DNA of 64,000 nt, from assembly GCF_004193775.1 (NCBI RefSeq), contig NC_041002.1, positions 33,639,112 to 33,703,111 on the forward strand, in the 5' to 3' direction. Positions 56,379 through 64,000 of the stretch are shown here, one piece after another. Below the pieces are notes generated by a model. That model had not been told where the DNA came from, ran no database searches, and saw only the letters and a list, made by a program, of their open reading frames with translations. Both the position numbers and the translations under genes were made by a program. Position 1 is the first letter of the stretch. Every line of letters starts with the position of its first letter. The DNA is from Glycine soja. Its lineage: Eukaryota > Streptophyta > Magnoliopsida > Fabales > Fabaceae.

Positions 56379-58127
56379 GTTGGCTCCTAGGTTGTGGTTC
56401 TTTCTTGTTGGGGGTTTGAAAACAAAAGGTAAAAGAAACTATGGTCGAAACTAGCCAAAATAAACACTAAAAGAGGTATGAAAGATAAGGTAAAAACTAA
56501 TTGGTAAAAGACAAGCTATCTAGGCGGTTTAACAATAGAAGGTAAAGGAAATAAGCTATGAAAGTATGCAAGAAATGTAAACTAGGCGAATCCTAAGAGT
56601 GTTTGGATGACCACATTTAAGGTTCTCAACAAAACACTCACAATCCTAAGGGAAAATTGACTAAAATTATTACACACAAATGGAAGTAGGGTGACCTATT
56701 GGAGGCTCCCAACTTACTTCCAATGAAAGACCTTTTTGTTACAAAGTTTGAAAGCAAAGAAAATTGCCAATTACAAATTACAAAAAAAGAAAAAAAGTCC
56801 TCAATTTTGGTGGCTATTCTCTCTTTTGTGTTTCACTCAATTTGGATTGATTCTTATTCCAATAGCTCTTAAGGTGGTTGGCCCCTTGCTTCTTGACTCA
56901 AATTCTTCAAGGGATGACACCAATCCTCCTTTCCAATTCCCTATATGGCAACTCACAAACAAGAAAACAAAGAGACAAGCAATAACCAAAGACCAAAAAA
57001 TGAGATGAATGCTAAACCAAAAGAGTTTTGACAAGACAAATTTTCAGGGATGATTCAACAATTAAAGCAATGAAAAGCACATAAAAGCAAGGTAGAACTC
57101 AAATAGAAACTTAGAATGGCTCTAGAGTAGAGTAAAAAAATTATAAAAAGAAGACTCAAGAAAACTCTAGTTTTGGCACTTGTTTTCACAATAATTTTCA
57201 ATTGAAATTTCAGAACTAGGATTGGTATAAAATAGGCACCAATTATAGAACAAATTTTGAGCCAAAACAACAAGCACACTTCCCTTTCACTTTTTTTTTC
57301 CTGGACACTGATTTTTCTGCCAACTTGTGTGATTTTTATTATTTTTTCCTTTAATCAAAATTCTTGGTTCTTTTTTTATAATTTTGGTCCAGATGTCTAG
57401 AAACTTCAGTAAAAATTTCAGCTCAAAAAACATATTTTCCAATTCCCAATAATTTACACAATTTCGTATGTTCAAGCTGCCAGCACCAGCGATTTCAACC
57501 TAGAAATCAAGAGTAGTATTTATGTTGCTTAAGGCTTGGATAGTTACAATTTGTGTTTGCTTATGCTCAATTATATTGAATAACACAATTAAAGAGAGCT
57601 TAAGACTTATTTGATTCACAAATCCAGCCACAACTCAGCACCATAACTCAACTTCATCATAGGCATCATGTAGGAAACTTTAGAAAACAAAAAAAAGAGT
57701 TCAACAACAAGACTACTTCTAGGAATTGATTTAGAACATGTTATGAACTAAATAACATGCATGACTCTAAGACAACATGGATTAAGTGATTTACACTTAG
57801 ATTTTTGTGTTTTTTTTTCTAATCAATATTTTGGAAGAAAATTTATATCTAAGGTTCAGCACAAGAATATTATGAATGAAAAATGATAGAACCTAAAATC
57901 AACACAAAAACAAGATTCAAGAGTAGATCTTCAAAAATTGAACCATAGAAATGCAAGAACAAATGTAGATCTGAGATTTAATCGGTTTATTTTTTTGAAT
58001 CTACTCTAAACAACACCAAACCACAAGACAATGGAGGATATACATGGAGAATAAGATGAAGAACAAGGAATTAAAGAGAATTCACCAAACAAAAAGATAG
58101 AGGAAGCAAAAGAACATCACCTAGATG
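56379..58127 (-). other. Long 5' leader of the gypsy element
   Basis: About 1.75 kb between the primer site and the gag start. AT-rich, no recognisable coding sequence; short ORFs on both strands appear to be chance. Confidence 0.5.
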
Positions 58128-58147
58128 AAGATGCTCTTGATACCACA
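58128..58147 (-). other. Primer-binding site, gypsy element at 53.7-59.1 kb
   Basis: Minus strand TGTGGTATCAAGAGCATC directly follows the 5' LTR and resembles the initiator-Met tRNA primer site TGGTATCAGAGC with one extra A. Confidence 0.7.
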
Positions 58148-59107
58148 TGATGTAAGCTCCATTGGAGCTTGTAGGCCTAGGATCTTCTTCATCAATGGAT
58201 TCATTTGCTTCTTGGAAGATGAATGGGAGCGGAATGGAGAAGGAAGAGAGAGAGGAGACGCCACTTCAAGGAGAAGATGAGTCTAGAAGAAGCTCACCAC
58301 CATAGGAGGCCATGGATAAGAGCTTGGAGGAAGAAGGAGATGAACGAAGGGAGAGGGAGAGAAGAGCACGAAATTTTGTGCTCTAAAAGAGCTATGAAAT
58401 CTGAAGTTTAATATTCAAATGATCAAAGTTGAAAAAATGCACACACATGACCTCTATTTATAGCCTAAGTGTCACACAAAATTGGAGGGAAATTTGAATT
58501 TCAATTCAAATTTCACTTGAATTTGAAATTGAATTTGTGGAGCCAAAATTTCACTAACTATGATTAGTGAATTTTAGTTATGGTTCAGCCCACTAATCCA
58601 AGATCAATTCCAAGATTCTCCACTAAGTGTGCTTCGGTGTCATGAGACATGTAAAGCATGAAGGACATGCACAAAGTGTGACTATATGATGTGACAATGG
58701 GGTGTAGTAAGCAAATGCTCACCTCCCCCTCTAAAATTTAATTTGATTGGGCTTCTACCAATTCAATTAAATTTATTTCCAACCACACACATCAAATATT
58801 CACCTAGTGCATGTGAAATTACAAAACTACCCCTAATACAAAAACTAGCATAGGTGCCCTAAAATACAAGGGCTGAAAAATCCTATATTTCTAGGGTACC
58901 CTACCTACATTATGGAGCCCTAAATACAAGGACCAAATATAATGACATCATAGTCTAATATGTACAAAGATAAGCGGGCTCATAGTTAGCCCATGGGCCC
59001 GAAATCTACCCTAAGGCTCATGAGAACCCTAGGGCCTTCGCTTGCATCTTTGGCCGAATCTTCTTGGAGTCTTCTATCCAATGTCGTTGCAGGGTAGGAT
59101 TGCATCA
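58148..59107 (-). repeat. 5' LTR, gypsy element at 53.7-59.1 kb
   Basis: 960 bp, matching 53752-54700. It lies next to the primer site, so it is the 5' LTR for the minus-strand element. Confidence 0.92.
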
Positions 59108-59149
59108 AGGAGAGAAACCCAGGGAAATAATGAGTGAAAAAGGGAGGAT

Positions 59150-60190
59150 CCATGATAGTCTTGAACATGGAAGGAGTGAAGGTTGGAGAAGGAGTCCGAA
59201 AATACTCACAAGATACTATTTCACACACTTTCTATAAGATTTTCAAATGTTAGATCTATGGAATGATTTTGTGAAGTGGGAAAAAGTGTGGGAGGTTTTT
59301 ATATCACCAAGAAGAAGTAGGCGTGGTCTTAGGTTTGGATTTGTGCAGTTTTGGGAGGTGGAGAATCCATTCTAGCTTGAGAAACAACTTGACAACATTC
59401 TTATAGGAAACATGGAGATGATGGTGAATCTATCAAAATTTGAAAAAAGTAATAAAGTGAGAAAGTTCATCCATGGGGGTAACCACGAAAGAGTTTGATT
59501 GATGCTTAAGGAAAAGGTATGACGATAGAAGGAGAGGACAAGTAGGGGTCAGTAAATTGTATGCTCATGATGTGTCAAAAAGGGGGAGATTCACAAATAT
59601 CATGTGGTAAAAGAAAGGTGTTGGTGGTTTGAAAATTGATAAGGAAGAATGGTGGGTGATATGAAATTAAGGTGGAAGAATGTAATACCGATTGGTTAAA
59701 CAAGAGTTTGATAACAACGATTAAGGATGTCAAGCTCATCTAGAATTTTTGATAATTTTTTTTTATGGAAGGATAGAAGTCAGTGCAAACAAGACATATG
59801 GGGGATAATTTATTATTGGTAACACTAAATGAAGGAGATGATTGTATGAGATCCTTAAGGGGGAGGAGGAATGGATGGGTGAACTATTTGAGTCTATCAT
59901 GGAGTGGATTCTAGATATACCCATCAACAACAAGCTGATATGGATTAGGATTAAGGGCTTACCCTAGAATGTATGGAGCAGGAATTGTTTTACATAGGTG
60001 GTTAGCATTGTGGGGGAATAAATACTCCTTGATGACAAAACAAGAGATGTATCAAGGGCTAATTATGCTAGAGTGTTAATTAGAACTCCCTCTTTGGATG
60101 TGATTTAGAAGGTCTAGAAAATGAAGATTAATGAAAGAGCTTTAGTAATCAAGTTGATGGAAGTGATATTCTTCTTATCTAATTGAAGAA
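59150..60190 (+). pseudogene. LINE ORF1 remnant
   Basis: ORF1 of plant L1-type LINEs binds the element RNA. At 59215-59460 an RRM-like segment can be read (DLWNDFVKWEKVWEVFISPR, LRFGFVQFWEVENPF, IGNMEMMVNLSKFEK). At 59900-60110 a DUF4283-like part follows (NKLIWIRIKGLP, NVWSRNCFT, ANYARVLIRTPSLDVI). Stops and frameshifts are frequent, so it is inactive. It starts just right of the gypsy element's target duplication. Confidence 0.72.
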
Positions 60191-60199
60191 AGAAACATT

Positions 60200-62720
60200 A
60201 AGTATAAGAGTTATCAAATTCATAGAGACTATGTGCAACATAAAGGAAATCAACAAGCAATTCTTAGATGCATTCGTTGCAGTGAGTTGTCAATTTGTTG
60301 TGGGGAATGTGTTAAGTTTCATTTTTTTAAAATAAAGGTTTTGCTATAGCGAGTTGTCAATTCGCTATGGTGAAACTAAACTATTTTTGGTTTTGAAAGA
60401 AGATTTTGGAGCGAAAATAGATTCAAATAGAGAAAAGTGTTGTTGAGATGAAATCCATAGAATTCTCATATGAAATTCACTCTTCATCAATCTTGTAGTT
60501 CAATGTAACCAAGATCCAAACTAAAATGACTAATCCTAATTCCTTAGTGGTTAATCCTAGAGTTCCAAGCCAAATTCCTAATTCTTTAGGTTATTTAGAC
60601 CTAGAAACTCAGAGCTAGACCAGTGAATCTCTACAAATACAACTGCTTAATTCAATCTTGACATCAAATCCTTACACAATTTCAGTTCAAATTTAGGATT
60701 TGAACTTGTTTCCACACAATCCAAATTCCTAAAAGCTAGGTTGATCATTTCAAACATGCATCTAAGCATAGAATTGAAATAGGATCACATTTACTATGGG
60801 AATTGATTAGAAAACAAAGAATTGCATACTTGAATTCTACTTCCATCACTCAACAACTATGAAGTTTAGCTAATTTGGATCATGAAGGATCCAACTAGAA
60901 CCTCAAGAGAGAGTAACAATGGAGAAAAGTAAAGAGAAAAGAGAGAAAGATTTTATTTTTGAAATTCACAAATGAACCAAAAATTCTTACAAAGGATGTC
61001 ATAAGCTCTTTATATAGAGTTGAAATTACATTTTTTTTGTGCTTTAGAGGATTTTCGCTTCATTGAAATTACATGTATACACTAAGGAAGTCTACACTTG
61101 ATCGTAATTCTTCTTAACCTTGATCATTGGGGTGAATTGATGACTCGCTGTGGTGAGTTTTTCTTAACTCCAAGGTCTTTAGCTTTGTAGATTTGTTGTG
61201 GTGAAAGCATATCTCGTTGTGGCAAATCTTTACCTGTTACAATTGATCAAGAGTCTTTTTTCATTATGGTGAAAGCATGTCTCGCTGTGGCAAGACCATA
61301 TTTGTAGCTCTTCATTCTTTGATAGTCAAAATCTAGTCTTGTAACATCCTAATTTACAAAAAAACATAAAAAACTATATTTTCTTAGTTTCAAAAACTAG
61401 TTTATCCAATTTATCATCAAAAAACAATTATGTACAAAAATTATAAAGAAAAGATAAGATAATTGTTTGGTCTGGATGACCATGCGTCTCATCCACCCTA
61501 GATTTTGATGTAAACATAAGTATACATTATTGATATTCTAATGAGTTTTTTTATAAGTGGAAAAGATTATTATGTTAAAAGAATATCATCCACAACTATA
61601 GAGAGTATGCTCTATTTCAACCTAGCGTCCAACATGCTATATTCAGTAAGTGTCCACTCTTCTGCATAACAACATAATACGTTATCATAAGGTAAATTCG
61701 TGCGTCCAGTCTCAAGGACTAAGTATCGTGAAAAGGGAAGTGCACATGTATTGTTTTATTCAAATTGCATTTGTCTATATTACACATGAATACCTAACAT
61801 TTGAATTCAAGAAAAGGACAACATAGAAGAGACTAGAAGACCTCCGAGGAATATCCCTTGGAAGGTCACTTTCACAAAGGTCAAAAAGCATATGGCGTTG
61901 TTTGTACTTCATATAAATCCTCACAATTCCTCTATGAGAGACAATGGTCCTTTCAAGATAATGACACAAATCCTACAATGGATATCTCACTAAAGTTTAT
62001 AAAAGGATATCTCCCTCAATGAAGCAACTGAAAAAACAAAACAAGAAAAAGAAAGAACAATAGTGCAAGAAAAATACTTGCGGCAAAACTCTGTCTTAAA
62101 CACTATATGTTCTACATTGTTGTTATTCTTTGGAAAAAAGTAGTTTATATTCGTGCTTAATTGTATATTCACTCTCTGAGTGTTAAGAATACTTGTATTC
62201 AATCAAACATTTGTTTGTCAAAGCCAGGAGTGGCTAAGTGTTAAAAAATACTTTGGTTCTTAGATTCAGGGAGAGTCTAAGAAGATATGAAAAGTGGTAT
62301 TAAGAATACTTGTAAAGCCAGCAGTGGCGGGTTAGAATACTTGTTTGTAATCAGTTATTGATTAGTGGAATCTTTTACTAGTGAGTAAAGGAGAACTAGA
62401 CATAGCTCAGGTTGAGTGAATCGGTATAAACCAAGTGTTTCTACTTCTCACCATATTGTTTTATCAAGTGTTCTTATTACTTTTTCTAACATCACTTTAC
62501 AACAAGTGCTTATTTGAAAAATTGTTTTAAGAAATTGTTAACTATTACAGGACGATCACTTTGTTCTTTATTACTTAGTCTATTTATTCTTAGTGGATGA
62601 CTATTTTTTTCTCTATATTACCCATATTGTCCTTGTTATAGCAAAACGTTTTTATCTTTGATATACAAATTATTCAACCCCCCCCCCCCTTTAGTGTGTT
62701 TTTTGCAGTTTCAATAATTG
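60200..62720. mobile_element. LTR-derived sequence separating the two LINE parts
   Basis: About 2.5 kb with no LINE similarity. 60270-61340 contains repeated ctcgctgtggtgag/gcaaga phrases and a ttctttatatagagttg TATA-like segment. At 61344 TGTAACATCCTAATTTAC resembles a gypsy LTR start. 62000-62690 resembles the second half of a soybean copia LTR (ggttcttagattcagggaga, gagtaaaggagaactagaca, ending in a 12-base poly-C at 62678-62689). More than one insertion is likely; the borders are not resolved and no coding region is seen. Confidence 0.5.
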
Positions 62721-63173
62721 CTCACAAAATAAGGCGTGGAAAGTAATTATTAGTGAAAGAAGTAAGCTAAGAGGAAAAAGAAAAAGATAGAGTGTGGAAA
62801 GGGTTCTACACAAAGACACGCCATCTCAAAATGAATGAGCTATTTTGGTGCAAAGTTTGGTAAACACACCTAACAAGGTGGGTCCTATTGAAAGGGGTTC
62901 TATTGGTCATACAAAGAAAAAGAAGGAAACATATCACAATGGTCATCAAAAAGGTCCACCTTGTTAGGTCTATTCGGTTAAACAAAGTAAACATATTTAG
63001 CCGAATGAGGTGAGGGCAAATGCTAGAGATGAGGAGATGGCATCTTATGGTCCTAACTTACTTGTGGCTACTAATAAAGATGCATCTTTACATAGTAAGT
63101 GATATTGGCTCAAGAGGCACTAGGCAATGAAGAAACTTGTTGTCCATATGATAAAGAAATATAATTATTCAAT

Positions 63174-63386
63174 ATGGGCAACATGGACTTGAGAGAAGCT
63201 ATTGACTGCCTTCATTATAAACAATGTCGTATGCAATCAAAGCAAGGACAGGTGGAGCATAAAAAAATGGGAAAACAATGCAATATAATTACAATACAAG
63301 ACTTATCAATAAGTTGTAAGGGTGGGAATTATGATTATGGAGTTGTTGATTCTGACAAAGGTGGAAACAAGAGTGGGAAATCATAG
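63174..63386 (+). pseudogene. Possible LINE ORF1 C-terminal part
   Basis: A 70-codon frame in the correct position, just upstream of the LINE ORF2 start, with basic composition (KQCRMQSKQGQVEHKKMGKQ). No zinc knuckle or other motif is clear. Assigned mainly from position. Confidence 0.3.
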
Positions 63387-63588
63387 TCTAACAGTAAGTG
63401 CAATAGTTTGAATATGGTTAAGGACTGAAGTTGTTGCCAAGAAATTATGAGGAATGGCAAAAAATATGGGGCCAATGTTTCCTGGGAAGGAGGAAAAAGA
63501 TATAGAGTTTCCTAAAGCTAGAAAAGTGTGATAAAAAGGAGAAAATCAAGATTGATAAGGAGAAGGAAGGCAATGCTCAAAAGGTGTT

Positions 63589-64000
63589 ATGAAGATTTTA
63601 AACCACAATGTAAGAGGATTGGGGGAGGTTGAAATGGAGGGCTATAAAGGAGTACATCTTAAAAAGGGAAGTGTAATTTTCATGCTTTGAGGTGAAGAAA
63701 ATGGATAAAATTCCTAGGCATTTGTGTGCGTCTTTGTGGGGGGATGAAGAGTTTGAGTGGAGAGAATCTCCAGCTAAAATTTCAGTGGATTACTTTGCAT
63801 TTGGAATAAAGAAAAGTTGGTGGACAATGCTACATTTGTTGGGAAGGGCTACTTGGGAGTGCAAGGAGTTTGGAAACAAGGTAATATTCCATGCTTCTTA
63901 GTCAGTATTTATACATCTTGTGACTTGGAAGAAAATACGAGGTTAAGGGAGCAAGTTCCAAAGCTAAAGGGTTAAGTTAATGAAGATAGGTGGTGCCTTA
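63589..64000 (+). pseudogene. LINE ORF2 endonuclease start
   Basis: ORF2 carries the endonuclease and reverse transcriptase. Its start MKILNHNVRGLG (63589) has the conserved N-R-G-L-G endonuclease motif, normally MKILSWNVRGLG. After frameshifts the reading CASLWGDEEFEWRESPAKIS continues the same domain, then YLGVQGVWKQGNIPCFLVSI near 63849-63910. The ORF is broken and continues beyond the window end, where the reverse transcriptase would lie. Confidence 0.75.

Larger units (their letters stand above)
53752..59107 (-). mobile_element. Two-LTR gypsy retrotransposon, probably non-autonomous
   Basis: LTRs at 53752-54700 and 58148-59107 start TGATG and end GCATCA/ACATCA-like on either strand, and are nearly identical apart from scattered changes and small indels. 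Flanking pentamers are AAGAG (53747-53751) and AGGAG (59108-59112), a one-mismatch target duplication. A primer site follows the 5' LTR and a polypurine tract (AAGGGGGAGGGAA) precedes the 3' LTR on the minus strand. The 3.4-kb interior codes for gag joined to a reduced RT, without protease active site, RNase H or integrase that I can see, so it would depend on a related element. Confidence 0.88.

Noticed and set aside
53752..59107. Repeated blocks near 53.8 and 58.2 kb as a duplicated gene (similar RRKRER-rich ORFs at 53809 and 58223)
   Set aside because: Both ORFs lie at the same place in the two LTRs of one retrotransposon and are chance frames.

Overview
This window looks like a piece of plant nuclear DNA from a legume, most likely soybean (Glycine) or a close relative. 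It is AT-rich, full of introns, stops and simple repeats, and almost all of it is transposable elements inserted into one another. The legume reading rests on element types I recognise: CACTA elements whose ends are packed with the palindrome AACATCGGTT..AACCGATGTT, an Athila-like Ty3/gypsy element, a Tat-lineage LTR starting TGTCATACCC, and chromovirus-type elements with a TGGTATCA-like primer site. I found no host gene, tRNA or rRNA that I can defend. All family names come from protein motifs and recall, not from a search.

Layout. 1-1.9 kb: remnants of gypsy-type elements. 2.68-22.66 kb: a CACTA element (CACTA-1, plus strand) with both ends and a 3-bp target duplication (TTT), carrying a broken TNP2 transposase and a broken TNPA-like/Ulp1-protease gene. 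An Athila-like retroelement (about 3.6-12.06 kb, minus strand) has inserted into its 5' half and has no 3' LTR. 22.7-34.2 kb: AT-rich intergenic DNA holding a 4-kb hAT element (24.87-28.92 kb) and a 0.95-kb non-autonomous hAT element (28.98-29.92 kb), both with 8-bp target duplications.

34.17-53.03 kb: a deep nest. The outer layer is a small hAT-like element split at 34.28 kb. Inside lie a CACTA end at 34,277 and a second CACTA element (CACTA-2, minus strand, 35.90-52.55 kb) with the same two genes. CACTA-2 is broken by a chromovirus-like element (42.61-51.88 kb, minus), whose integrase region has been replaced by the 3' part of a Tat-lineage element (42.88-48.57 kb, plus). That fragment brings an accessory ORF, a 63/66-bp tandem array and a complete 1.8-kb LTR.

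53.75-59.11 kb: an LTR retrotransposon with both LTRs (949 and 960 bp) and one long ORF in which gag is joined to a shrunken reverse transcriptase. 59.15-64.0 kb: a plus-strand LINE whose ORF1 and ORF2 parts are separated by about 2.5 kb of LTR-derived DNA and which runs off the window.

The genes do not work together as a pathway. Each belongs to the mobility machinery of its own element and nearly all are broken. The most interesting points are a stop codon shared by both CACTA transposases, the Ulp1-like domain in CACTA, a CACTA nest with two left ends and one right end, possible captured exons inside CACTA DNA, and repeat-built control regions in the Tat LTR.
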